Source of the DNA: Nymphaea colorata
Lineage: Eukaryota > Streptophyta > Magnoliopsida > Nymphaeales > Nymphaeaceae
Length of the DNA: 64,000 bases
Direction of reading: 5' to 3'
NCBI RefSeq assembly: GCF_008831285.2
Contig: NC_045142.1
Location: 13,594,716-13,658,715, forward strand
The notes beneath the pieces were generated by a model. That model was not told the origin of the DNA, did not search any database, and worked only from the letters and a program-made list of their open reading frames with translations. Position 1 is the first letter of the stretch; every line of letters starts with the position of its first letter. Of the stretch, positions 31,752 through 42,339 are shown one piece after another. Position numbers and translations under genes: made by a program.

Positions 31752-34700
31752 TGTAACACTTTATGTTTTTCAGGTTGGGCTAGGGCAGGTCCAGACCCGG
31801 ACCCGAATCAACTTGCGTGAGGGTCCCGACGTCGCCCTCTTCTTCCTCGTCTTCCTCTCGGTTCCACCTTCGTTGCCTCTCGTGCTGACGAGGGTGAATG
31901 GCGGCAGTGGCGAGGCTGAATGGCTGCAGTGGCGGCGCTTGAGGTGAGCCCTGTCATTCTCCTGCCTCTTTCTCTCTTCTCTCTTCTTCTTCCTTTTTCT
32001 CCTCCTCCCTCTCTCGCTGGTTTCTGTCGACTCCCTTCTATCCCCGACTCTTTTTTGTCGCCTCCCTCTCTAATATGAACTCTCTCCCGACAACTCTCAT
32101 CTCCCCTCTCGTGCTGTCTCACTCCCTCACCCACGCTCTCCTTGCTAGAGCTCTCCCTCTGTCCACCTCCTCTTTTCCCCCTTTTGTTTGCTCTCTCTCA
32201 CTCCCTCTGCCTATGCTCTCTCTCTCTGCTCGACCTTCCTCTCTGTCTACGCTCCTCACTCCCTCTCCCCATTGCTTGCTTTTTTTCTTCCCACATTGAC
32301 CGAGTCTTCTCCCTCTCATCCGCACATTTTCCCTCCGGCGCAACCCTCTCCCTTCTCTTTCTATTTGCTTCCTCTCTCCAGCGCCAGCCCCTCAACCGAG
32401 CACTCTCCCTCTTTGCACACACACACTCTCTCTCGCTCACACCTCCCCTATCTCCCTCAACCGAACAACCTATCTCATAGCCGAATGTCTTCTTTTCTCG
32501 ACAGACCCTTCTTTTTAACTCTCTTTTGCTATTTTCACCTCCTTACTGTTATTGGGTTGGAATTGCAGCTTGGGGACACATCTTCCCCCTCATAACAGCG
32601 AAGAGAAGGCATTGGTGGTGGCGGCATTGCATGGGTTTTTTGCGGCTAGGGGTGCATCGAACACTTGAGGTGGCTGTCGTACTATGATAATTTGGACTCT
32701 AAGATTGGTGTGAGTGAGACCTAATTGAGTTTTAATTGTCAAATATTTGTTGTTGGAGCATGTATAATTAATGATTGAGCATGCTAGACTAAGGATTTGA
32801 TGGTTTAAAATGCATGCTAGCGATGTTGCTATTTTGAGGAAAGTTTAGGACTATTTTGAGAAGGACGATGATCTACTTGTATAATTGTCTTTTTAGCATA
32901 ATAAGTTGATTTTCGAAGTGATTTAGAAACATGATAGAAATTTTGACGATGTTGGAAGGTTTAGAACCGTTTTTAGCGAGCTTGAAAAATATGCCTCTAT
33001 TGATGTGCATACATTATATGTTGAGGATCTTATTTGCGGGGTAGACGCCTCAACTAAGGAAACAAGGAGAAACAGATTAGTGATTGGTTCAAGTTGAAAG
33101 CGCAAAGCTTAAAGCATTTAGTGACAACGTCAGGGAGTTGAGAAGTGGCCTATTGGAGGGCTTTGTAGGTCGACACTACCCGTCGACACCCTCTTGAGGT
33201 GATGACCTATGCCTCAATGATTATATTTCATATTTGTGTAAATTGTGAAGCGAAGCAAGTAGAGAACTTATCACTTGATTGTGTTTGCAGGTACACCAAG
33301 CACGTCTAATAGACCTTGAGCGACCAGATTCAAAGCTCGAGGCGTTTTGGGTATTTTGTGGATGCATATGACAGGTATGGTGGCATTCTAGGCAAATCTC
33401 TGCCTGGGGCTAACTTTTGAATGTATGTTTTCAGGATCGTTGGATCCTGTGATTGTGATGTGATTGAATGATTGTAATATGATTGAATGTTGTGATGTAA
33501 TTGAGTAAATGTATACATGAAAATTGAATGCTTATGCGATAAGATTTGTTTTGAAAATTACTATGCAATTGCATGTGCATGCTAGAATTAATAACTGTTC
33601 AGGACAGATGAGGTGGGGTATCAAGTCGAGTATCTCCTCGACCCCAATTGTGCATTAGAAAGCATCCTAGAATGATGACTACATATGACAACTACGAGCC
33701 AATCATGGATCGAGACTACTCTCCGTAGTTCGGCTAAATTTTGAAAGATATGATTGATGTGATGTGTGATGTGAATGTTATAATGTTTCACATACATTAT
33801 CAATGACATAATACAAATGAATGAAATTGAAGGGCAGTTGTACCCATAATATTATGACGGCAAGCTAAGAATGTTAATATCATATGTGGACCTCGTATAG
33901 AGGCAATGGGAGGTGTGGGTGCACTCATGAAGTAAACCAACCTCACGAACTAGCCAGTCATTTTGTGAATGTTAATGTGTAATTATAATGATAAGAAAGA
34001 AAGAATAAGAGATGAGAGACCAGTGGGTTGTGGGTTGTGGCAATGTGTTTGGGAGTTGTCCCGCCTCGCCACTGGTCTCGCCTGTTCAGAGCGCAGGTGG
34101 TGCAAGGCCCCATGGTATTGTTGTGTGATGTGCTTGGAGTGTTGGGCTCCCGCCTTCCCAAATTGGGTGTCCCTGAGAAGGATGAGTATCTCTCCTTGAA
34201 GTTCACTCATCCATAGACGAGTGGTCTTCCGCTGCAACGTGAATAGATCCATATTGTTTCGGGCCACCACGGGAGTTGTCTCCCAGTTGTAGGCCGCCTA
34301 TGGTGTGCACGTGCCTGTGTTTGCACTCTTAGGAACTGTCAATTTACTAAAGTTAATGAAAATGAAAACAATGTGATTGAAAGGAATGAGAATGATATGT
34401 TTATGCATGAGTTGTATGTGATTTATGTGAGGAATCTTCTTGACAAGTCATGTGACTATGTGCCCTATCACAACATGATAGTAATTTGTTTCGTAATTGA
34501 TATATCTCATATTTGAGCTACTACCTAAAGGGGTTAGGGATTTATCTAGCTTGTTGCCATATTGTGAAGGCTGAGCCTTCAGTTGTCTTTTTTTTTCAGG
34601 TTTTGGCAAACTCGGGGCAACATGTTGATCAGATGACTCTACTCACATCCTACTGGGGATGTTTTGGGTCAATTGTAGTGTCGGCGTGTCTTGTTTTGAT

Positions 34701-34938
34701 ATTATTGATGCCTTATTTTTATTAGGCATTAATGTCATGGTTTTGGGGCATTTTGTCATATGTGTGATTGAGAAATGTGAAGTAATTTTGTATGAACGGA
34801 ATTGATTATATAATGAAAAGTTTGCCCCATTGTTTTGAATTGCATGGCTCAATTCATTCTGAATTGTTATGTCGTCGCATCTCAACGTTTATGTTTTAAC
34901 AACATTTTATTTGAGGGTCAAAAGGTTGGGGTGTAACA
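31752..34938 (+). repeat. 3' LTR (3187 bp) of the gypsy element
   Basis: Begins TGTAACACTTTATG and ends GGGGTGTAACA; the last 977 bp match the 5' LTR. The first part is GC- and CT-rich (about 31790-32600) with many overlapping compositional frames on both strands, none of them a gene. The rest is AT-rich. Only one copy of the first 2.2 kb exists here, so a nested insertion inside this LTR cannot be ruled out. Confidence 0.8.
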
Positions 34939-35420
34939 TGTAAACTCGTTTGAATATATCGACTTGATTAAGGCTCTACAAACTCGATGAAGACTCGAGC
35001 TCGACTTGGCAGTTACGTGTTGAGCTCGAACACAACTCGATTATTTGAACGAGCCGACTCATGAACTCAAGCTCTACTCGTTAAGCAAATGGCTCAGCTC
35101 AAACTCGTTCATGAGCCGAGCTTTAATGAGTCGAGGTCGAGTAGTTCAACTCGTTGTTCACTCCTACTTTTAACATACATTCAAGTCAAGTCCAGCTGCA
35201 GCTCTTGCTTGATTCTAGTCATGGTTCGACTAAGCTCCAGCCAAGGTGACTTCGAAGATTTGAAGTCCAACACCAGTCTAGGCATTTTCTAGGCTACATG
35301 TCGAGCCCAGCCCAGTGTCCCTGTTCTCCCCTGTTCTAGGCGCTACTCCAGCTTGTGCCTCGATCCTCCCATCAACTCAGGTCAGTCTCCAACTTTTTTG
35401 GCATGTTACTTAAGTAGATT
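34939..35420 (+). repeat. GAGCTCGA-rich low-complexity repeat
   Basis: Many variants of ACTCGAGCTCGA, GAACGAGCC and their complements between about 34950 and 35160, fading into degenerate CAGCCCAG-type DNA. I could not find clean element ends. Confidence 0.55.
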
Positions 35421-35448
35421 AAAATGCATGGCTGATCACTCGCACACC

Positions 35449-35695
35449 ATTAAAAGGCTGGTTGTCGGTGTGATTTGACCACCTTCACTATGTTCTGGCT
35501 CATGGCAGCCATGATGAGGTCGTCCCCATCCTCTATCAAGCCAAAGACAAAGGTACAAACATCCTTAGCCCTTGGCTCACCAATGCCCAAGTCAATGGCC
35601 ATATTTCTACTATTTTGCAATAATGAGCTAGGTCGACCATTAGCTTGCAAATATTCTCGTGTCTCAATGTCATAAAACAGACCCTTGTTGGGTAG
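35449..35695 (-). pseudogene. Unrecognised coding remnant
   Basis: The minus strand has an open frame beginning at the copia LTR border (GLFYDIETREYLQANGRPSS) and running through RNMAIDLGIGEPRAKDVCTF, VFGLIEDGDDLIMAAMS and VKSHRQPAF to a stop. Composition and codon flow look like real protein, with balanced charged and hydrophobic residues and no repeats. It looks like the C-terminal exon of a cellular gene or an unfamiliar transposon protein. The copia element starting at 35696 cut it. I do not recognise the family. Confidence 0.4.
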
Positions 35696-36066
35696 TGGCC
35701 CTGAGCCCTATCCTTTTTCTCTGTAACTGCAAAGGAGTTTCCGCAGTTACAGAATTAAAATAGGAAATAAATCACAATATTAAAGTTTCTGTTTTAATTC
35801 TTACCATAAATCTCCTTGCCATAACCGTAGCTGGGATTGGGGAAATCCTGAGAGGCGGTCTATAAAATCCAGCGTCTATTCATCTAATAGTTGATAGTTG
35901 AGTAATCAACCTGCAGCTCTCAGAAGCAAACCCTCAAACAAATCTTTTTCCCTTCTTCCCTTTTCTTCTTTGTGTTTGTCACAAGCCAATTGATGCTGGT
36001 ACTAAGACGTTGCTGGTGAGACGCTACTACAATCTCCGCTGCTACTGCGATTCTCTGTTTCCATCA
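35696..36066 (+). repeat. 5' LTR (371 bp) of the copia element
   Basis: TGTTGGGTAGTGGCCC to TTTCCATCA, followed by the primer-binding site. It contains a TATA box at 35861-35867. Confidence 0.93.
35861..35867 (+). promoter_or_regulatory. TATA box of the copia LTR
   Basis: GGTCTATAAAATCC in the 5' LTR, conserved in the 3' LTR as GGTCTATAAAACCC; likely core promoter. Confidence 0.65.
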
Positions 36067-36067
36067 G

Positions 36068-36080
36068 TGGTATCAGAGCC
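36068..36080 (+). other. Primer-binding site of the copia element
   Basis: TGGTATCAGAGCC, an exact tRNA-iMet primer match, one base after the LTR. Confidence 0.95.
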
Positions 36081-37825
36081 ACGATTCTTTAAAGTAAGTA
36101 CGCTGACAGTTAACAAAATAGCGTCTTAGAATGAAAGCATGCTAGAATAAACAGTTCATGCTAGACTAAAAATCTATCTTGGATGTATGAAGCATGCTAG
36201 TATCTATAGATTGCAGTTATGTTAGGACTACAGCCTGCGATTCTTTATTTCCATCAATGGTATGATGGAAACAGTAAAGGCGGCTGAATTTTGACCCTAG
36301 CAGCGCGTGTGGTGCTTACTCTGTCTGCTCGGCAAGAGTTCACAGTTATATTAACATGCCATTTTTTTTATCAGATCGTAACTCTTCAGCATGCTAGAAT
36401 CTACTAATCTAATGAATGAAGCATGCTAGTTAGAAATTTTTGCATAAAGTTTCATAGATCTGATATATAATGTTACACTTTATTCTATGATTGTTCCTGT
36501 TTCCCTGTACCCCTGTGTCCCAAGGAGACAAAGGACAGAAACGAAAACTGACCTAAGCTTGTACAAAAGTTAAGTCCAACTATACAAACCAAAGAGAAAG
36601 GGAGCACGGGAGTGTAAGCCCCGTTTAGTTAGTCTGACGATGTTAGACCAAGTGGTATAACTGTAGAACAGCCAAATTATTGCCGGGAGGATCAATCACA
36701 AACTCAGGCTCCACACACATCTCTACCTGTCCTTGGACAGGGAGGGCGACAGAATAACACGGCACTCCCTTGTTCCAAGGCTGCAATTTCTGCAGAAGTG
36801 GCCCGGGGACTTTCCTCAGTCGAAAGATTTAAGTGACCAGCGCACTCTCGAGGGTTTGGCCAGGGAACAAGCATAGGATGAGAGAAGAAGATTACCTCTG
36901 ACGTTTTTTTCTCCTTTTATTTCTTAACCGACGACCTCTACTCGATCCTTGCTGCAGCAGAAGTTTTGTTTACTTATTCTGGTGGAATAACAGAGGATCA
37001 CACCCTCTGTTTTCTGTCGATGCAGTAAGGTGCCAGATCTCTACAGGAGATCAGGGAGCATGTTGTGGGTTGAGCGGGTTAGCCGCCGCCAAGCTGGTTC
37101 CCTTCTTTTTCTTTTCGGCTCACCCGCAAACCGTTGCTATAGTCGGACACCTCTACCACCGTCTGCTATGCAGCAGAAACAGAGGAGGAAGCCTTCCTCA
37201 TACGGGTGGTAGTGAACGGATGGGAAAAGGGCAGCGGCGGCGGAAGCACCACTGCCAGACAAAACCCCGTCTCGCGAGAAGAGAGAGGTGCTTTCGTGAG
37301 GAGAGAGAAAAAACCAGCGAGAAATGAGAAAAGATTAGGGTTCGATTGAATTTATACCAAATTTTTGAAAATTACTAAATAGTCCACTTTATTAACAAAA
37401 TTTTTGAAAAGGCAGTTACACTTTTCAGAAATTTATCCCGCAAATGTTTTGCTAGATACCCTTTCAAAAAGAGGGTTGCAAAAGTTATTTTTCAGTGAAA
37501 ACCGGAGTTGTCATACGGAATTGCGTAAAGGTACCCTCTAAGTTCTCAGAAATTGTAAAAAGAGGGTTAGTAAAAATTTGTCTTGCAATTTTTTTTTTGC
37601 CAAAAAACCGGGATGTAATGTACATTTGCCTCTTGGTACCCTTAGTCTTGTTTAGAATTTCAGATAAAGGGTTCTGAATATAAATTTGAAAATAAAAGAA
37701 GAAATACACATTGTGTTACTTCCTCACATGTTTCCTTAGAATTTTATTGGGATTTCCTGACATTATATTCACTGTGTTGCTTCTTGTTTATTGTACTTTG
37801 CTTGCCATTATAAATTAATTTAGAA
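36081..37825 (+). other. Long untranslated leader of the copia element
   Basis: 1.7 kb between primer site and gag without a convincing coding frame. It has purine-rich and GC-rich patches (37030-37330) and repeated words such as GCATGCTAG. Such long leaders occur in some copia lineages. Confidence 0.6.
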
Positions 37826-38735
37826 ATGACTTCAAGAATGGGAGCCTCTGAACTGCTCAGTGGAAATAATTTTCATGCATGGAAACATAGGATCATGTTG
37901 GCCTTAACTCTAGAAAGACTGATTGATGTGATCAACAAGCCCTTTCCCATTTTAGGAGACAAACCTACTGATGAGGAAAAAAAGTAATATGAGGCTTTTG
38001 AGAATGATGACTTGATGGCCAAAACCATCATGTTAACATTCATAGAAGATGATCTGATCAGAGTGTTTAAAGGCTGTCCAACAGCAAAAGAGATGTTAGA
38101 TAGCATTTCATCCAAATTCAACACCATTACTACTATGCATGTTCAATTATTATCAGAACAATATATCTCGTATAAAATGAAGGAGTCAGATAGAGTTGTT
38201 GACCATGTTAATAAAATGTTGGTCATGACTAAGGACCTAGCAGTAGTGGGAAATGTAATATCTGATAACATGCAAATATGCACCATTCTGAATAGTTTAC
38301 CACCTTCTTGGGATATGGCTATCACAACTTTGAGCCTTCAGTTTGACACTTTGACTCTAGAGAAACTCCTCATACAATTAGCTATTCAGCAAGAACGTTT
38401 GACCAAGAGAAATGATACAGAACTTATGAATGTTCAAGAAAAACCAACAAATCTTGCGCTTACAAGGTCTAAAGATTTTAAAAAGAAAAGCGATGGCAAG
38501 TTCAAAGGCAAGTTTGCAGGAACTCCAAGAACTCAAGGAACTACAGTGAAATGCTACAGATGTGGGAAGCCTGAACACATCAAGAAGAATTGCATGACAA
38601 AATTCTCAAACAAGAAGGACAGCAAGAGTCAGAACAACAAAACCAAAGGAAAAGATCATGATGACTACAATGAAGAAGTTATTTGTGTTGTGTTAGAGTA
38701 CTTGTTTACAGATAGAGATCTAACTGGTTATTGGG
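37826..38735 (+). pseudogene. Copia gag with a premature stop
   Basis: The ATG at 37826 opens MTSRMGASELLSGNNFHAWK, a typical copia gag start, broken by TAA at 37985-37987. The same frame resumes and carries the UBN2 gag domain (LISSKF-type helices, 38012-38450) and a CCHC knuckle CYRCGKPEHIKKNC at about 38553-38594. Gag forms the particle and binds RNA. Apart from the one stop and a downstream frameshift it is well preserved. Confidence 0.92.
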
Positions 38736-39880
38736 TCGACTCGGAGCTACACGTCACATTGCAAAAACAAAAGAAGACATGATTCGTATGGAAAACCTGA
38801 GTCCAGGAATGCAAAAAGTTTATATGGGTAACAACTCATACTGTGATGTAATGGGAGGTGGAACATATCGACTGAATGTTGCGAGTACAAGTGTCATTCT
38901 TACTGAAGTCTTGTACGTTCCCTCCATGCGGAGGAACTTAGTGTCAGTCCCGGCTTTGACTGGAAAAGGTTTTGAAGTTCATTTTGTTCCAGAGAAAGTT
39001 ATAGTGGGAAAACATGGGAGGACCATGTTCGATGGAAAATATGTTAAGGAACATGGTATGTTTAAACTCAATGAAATGAATAAATCTTTCAGTTATGCTT
39101 ATATTGATTGTGCAATGAATGTGAGTTCAAATCTATGGCATAAAAGATTAAGCCATGTAAGCATCAATAAGATGAAGATTCCAACACAACAAGGTATTAT
39201 ACCTAACATAAATGTAAATGATTTCACGAAATGTGAGGCGTGTTTATATGGAAAAATGGCAAGAAATCTCTTTCCATCTGAGGTAATTCGGGCCACTGAT
39301 TTATTGGAAATAATTCATACCGATATTTGTGGACCTTTTAGAGTCCAAACACATAGTGGCAAGTTATACTTCATAACTTTTATTGATGACTTCTCAAGAT
39401 TTGGTTATATTTATCTTATTAAATATACAAAGCATTTGAAAAATTCAATGAATATAAATCTGAAGTCGAGAGACAACTTGGGAAAAATATCAAGGTTATA
39501 AGGTCTGATTGAAGAGGTGAATATACATCAAATGAATTCCTCGAACACTGCAAAGATCTTGCAATCAATAGGCAAAGAACAATGCATAGGACACCACAGC
39601 AAAATGGTGTTGCTGAGAGGTGTAACAGAACACTCTTGAACATGTTGAGATCCATGTTGATAGGTGCACAATTATCCAAAGTTTTTTGGGGAGAGGCTGT
39701 GTTAACAGCCATGTATACTATAAATCGAGTGCCCTGTAAGGCAGTCCCAACCACTCCTTATGAGAGATGGACATGTGTGAAACCAGACTTAAGACATCTC
39801 AAGTGATGGGGATCTATAGCACATGTAAAAGTTTTAGTTCCAAAAATAGATAAACTGGATAGCAGATCAGTAAGATGTAT
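38700..39880 (+). pseudogene. Copia protease and integrase, frameshifted
   Basis: The protease motif Trp-Val-Asp-Ser is read in the gag frame up to about 38740, and its continuation (GATRHIAKTKED) is one frame over, indicating a single-base loss. The following frame (38731-39501) contains the GAG-pre-integrase LWHKRLSHVSINKM, the zinc pair CEACLYGK and the integrase core ATDLLEIIHTDICGPF then FITFIDDFSRFGYIYL. After another frameshift, TPQQNGVAERCNRTLLNMLR (39582-39806) carries the catalytic Glu region. Confidence 0.92.
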
Positions 39881-40457
39881 GTTTATTGGATATCCAAAAG
39901 GATCTAAAGGCTACAGGTTATATCACTCTACTATGGGACTCATAGAAAGTAGAGATGTAGAATTCCTTAAAGAACTCAATAACAAAGACAATAATCCAGT
40001 GAAAGATCGTAACGATCTACTGAAGGATCTGATTTATTCAGATGAACAGTCTGGTAATGAACCGACTGTGGATCAGTTTGACAATGAACCAACTGAGCAT
40101 GAATTGTCTGGAATACAGTCTCGTAATGAACCGACTAGAGATCAGTTTGGTAATGAACCAACTGAGCATGAATTGTCTGAGGAACAATCCGGTAATGAAC
40201 CGACTAGGGAACAGTTAGGTAATAAACCGACTACCTTATCAACTCAGATTTTGTTAGGTCATAAAAGACCTAGAGCTCTACCTTCATATTTGAGTGATTA
40301 TTATGTATATCTTGCAGAGGAGCTATGCTGTTTAGCAGATATTGACGAAATGTCTAACAATCTGACATATGATGATGCAATAAACTCGCATGAATCATCA
40401 GATTGGGTGAACGCTATGGATGAGGAACTTGAATCCATAGAAAAGAATAAAGTTTGA
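39879..40457 (+). pseudogene. Copia integrase C-terminus and repetitive linker
   Basis: FIGYPKGSKGYRLY with VESRDV-like FLKEL is the usual copia tail of integrase. It is followed by an acidic linker containing about 2.7 copies of a 23-residue repeat (40047-40236), then DDAINSHESSDWVNAMDEEL leading into reverse transcriptase. Confidence 0.88.
40047..40236 (+). repeat. 69-bp tandem repeat coding a 23-residue unit
   Basis: Units start at 40047, 40116 and 40185 and each begins Q-S-x-N-E-P-T. The internal half-repeat N-E-P-T occurs twice per unit, so the array is built on two levels. Confidence 0.93.
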
Positions 40458-41130
40458 GAATTAGTAGATCTTCCTAAGGATAGAAGACCCATTGGGTGCA
40501 AATGGGTGCTAAAGAAAAAATATAAAGCCAACGGAATAGTTGAAAAGTTTAAAGCAAAGCTGGTGGCGAAAGGTTTTTCCCAAAAGGAAAGAATTGATTA
40601 CATAGAAACTTATTCTCTGGTAGCAAAGTTTGCATTAATCAGAATAATTTTAGATATTGCAGCCTTATATGACTTAGATGTTTATCAGATGGATGTGAAA
40701 ACTGCCTTCTTAAACGGTGAATTAAAGGAAACCATATATATGTCTCAACCGCATGGATATGTAGTCAAAGAAAATGAAGACAAAGTGTATAAGCTACATA
40801 CATCATTGTACGGATTGAAGCAGTCTCCAAGATAGTGGTATTTTTCCTTTCATAATGCAATTACAAAGCTTGGATACATAGCGAATCAACTTGACCAGTG
40901 TGTATATGTTTGAAAAATTGAGAGTCTCTATTGTATCTCATCTTTATATGTCGATGATATTTATTGACCGAAAATGATAACAATATGATATCCAAAACAA
41001 AGACTTGATTGAATGAGAACTTCAAAATGAAGGACATGGGTGAAGCTTTCTACATATTAGGAATAAAGATAACTCGAGATAGAGACTCAAGAATTCTGTG
41101 TTTGAGCCAAGAACAATATATTGATTATAT
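40458..41130 (+). pseudogene. Copia reverse transcriptase
   Basis: CKWVLKKKYKANGIVEKFKA, KLVAKGFSQKERIDYIETYS, VYQMDVKTAFLNGELKETIY and LYGLKQSPR are diagnostic. The catalytic YVDDI lies near 40947-40961 after a stop at 40833 and another near 40911. Frameshifts follow. Confidence 0.93.
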
Positions 41131-41895
41131 TTTGAATGCAAGATTGCAAACCAATTGGAACTCCCATAGTTAAAAGAGCAAATCTAAGCAGTAGCGACTG
41201 TCTTGGAGAAAAACAACAGAAATTACATGTTCCTTATGCACAAGTTATTGGTAGTTTAATGTATCTAATGCTTTGTAAAAGACCAGACATAAGTTTTCCT
41301 GTTGGACTTGTGAGTCGTTACCAAAGTAATCCTGGTTGGCCTCACTGACAAGCGGTTAAAAGAATTTTTTGGTATATAAAAGGAACTAACAGACTGAAAT
41401 TGTTTTATCAAGCGAATAAGCTAACTTTAGTTGGCTATACCGATGTAGATTTTGCTGGTTATAGAGATGACAACAAGTCCACATATGGATATGTATTTCT
41501 CTTTAGAGGTGGAGCGATAGCCTGGTCCTGTAAGAAACAGGGATGTGTTGCTCAGCACACACAAGAAGCAGAATATGTGGCGTGTAATGTTGCCACCACA
41601 TTTGCTGTCTGGATAAATTGGTTCTTGAAAGACTTGAAATTAGATCTTGATCATGAACCAGTTCAACTATATTGTGATAATCAGGCAGCGATATCACTAT
41701 GAAAAATGGAGCTGTGAGCTCAAACAGTAAACATATAATGGTGAAATACCATTATGTCCATGAAATAATTGAGAAAAATAAAATTTTAGTTGAATACATG
41801 CCTGCCAATGACATGGTAGCAGATCCCCTTATCAAGGGAATATCAGAAGACTTGTTTACCAAGCATGTAACCCATATGAGGCTGAGATATATTTG
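41131..41895 (+). pseudogene. Copia RNase H
   Basis: CKPIGTPIVKRANLS, YAQVIGSLMYLMLCKRPDIS, LVGYTDVDFAGYRDDNKSTY then GGAIAWSCKKQ, HTQEAEYVACNVA, LYCDNQAAISL, and MPANDMVADPLIKGIS at the end. Stops at 41346 and 41700 interrupt it. The order and spacing are normal for the family. Confidence 0.92.
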
Positions 41896-42057
41896 AAAGG
41901 TTGCGATGGAAAAACCTTGAATGAAAAACCTCGCTACAAACCTTGAAGTAAATTCAAGTTACAATGGACAAACCAATTATGAAAAACCTCGTAACTTAGA
42001 AACAGAAAACCCACATAAATTGGAAGCAAACTGGTGGTCTCATGGCCACGTGGGAAA

Positions 42058-42331
42058 TGTTGGGTAGTGGCCCTGAGCCCTATCCTTTTTCTCTGTAACT
42101 ACAAAGGAATTTCCACAGTTACAGAATTAAAGCATGAAATATATCACAAAATTAAAGTTTTTGTTTTAATTCTTACCATAAATCTGGTCTATAAAACCCA
42201 GTGTCTATTCATCTAATAGTTGATAGTTGAGTAATCAACCTACGCCTCTTAGAAGCAAACCCTCAAACAAATCTTTTTCCCTTCTTCCCTTTTCTTCTCT
42301 GTGTTTGTCACAGGTGCTGCCAATTGATGCT
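42058..42331 (+). repeat. 3' LTR of the copia element, truncated
   Basis: TGTTGGGTAGTGGCCC as in the 5' LTR, but lacking the segment from CTTGCCATAACC to GAGAGGC and ending early after CCAATTGATGCT. Confidence 0.9.
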
Positions 42332-42339
42332 TCGGCACA

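Larger units (their letters stand above)
20443..34938 (+). mobile_element. Ty3/gypsy chromovirus-like element (Tekay/Del type), nested and decayed
   Basis: Order: truncated 5' LTR, primer site, gag (split by two insertions), zinc knuckle, protease, reverse transcriptase, RNase H, integrase, chromodomain, polypurine tract, 3' LTR. This domain order, with integrase last and a chromodomain C-terminal to it, defines chromoviruses; the long LTR fits the Tekay/Del clade. Multiple stops and frameshifts show it is dead. The 5' LTR keeps only about the last 977 bp of the 3.2-kb LTR, so no target duplication can be tested. Confidence 0.88.
35696..42331 (+). mobile_element. Ty1/copia element, nearly complete but mutated
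   Basis: LTRs at 35696-36066 and 42058-42331, primer-binding site, a long leader (36080-37825), then gag, protease, integrase, reverse transcriptase and RNase H in copia order. Stops and frameshifts inactivate it. The 3' LTR is truncated at its right end and lacks a 43-bp stretch present in the 5' LTR, so the target duplication (left flank ACCCT) cannot be confirmed. Confidence 0.92.

Noticed and set aside
31808-32595. Several 70-135-codon frames on both strands
   Set aside because: They lie in the GC/CT-rich part of a gypsy LTR, overlap each other in many frames and are Ser/Leu- or Arg/Glu-rich; this is composition, not coding.
36068-36080. tRNA gene suggested by TGGTATCAGAGCC-type motifs (also at 1821, 7248, 21424 and 49605)
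   Set aside because: They are primer-binding sites complementary to a tRNA 3' end; no cloverleaf or promoter boxes surround them.
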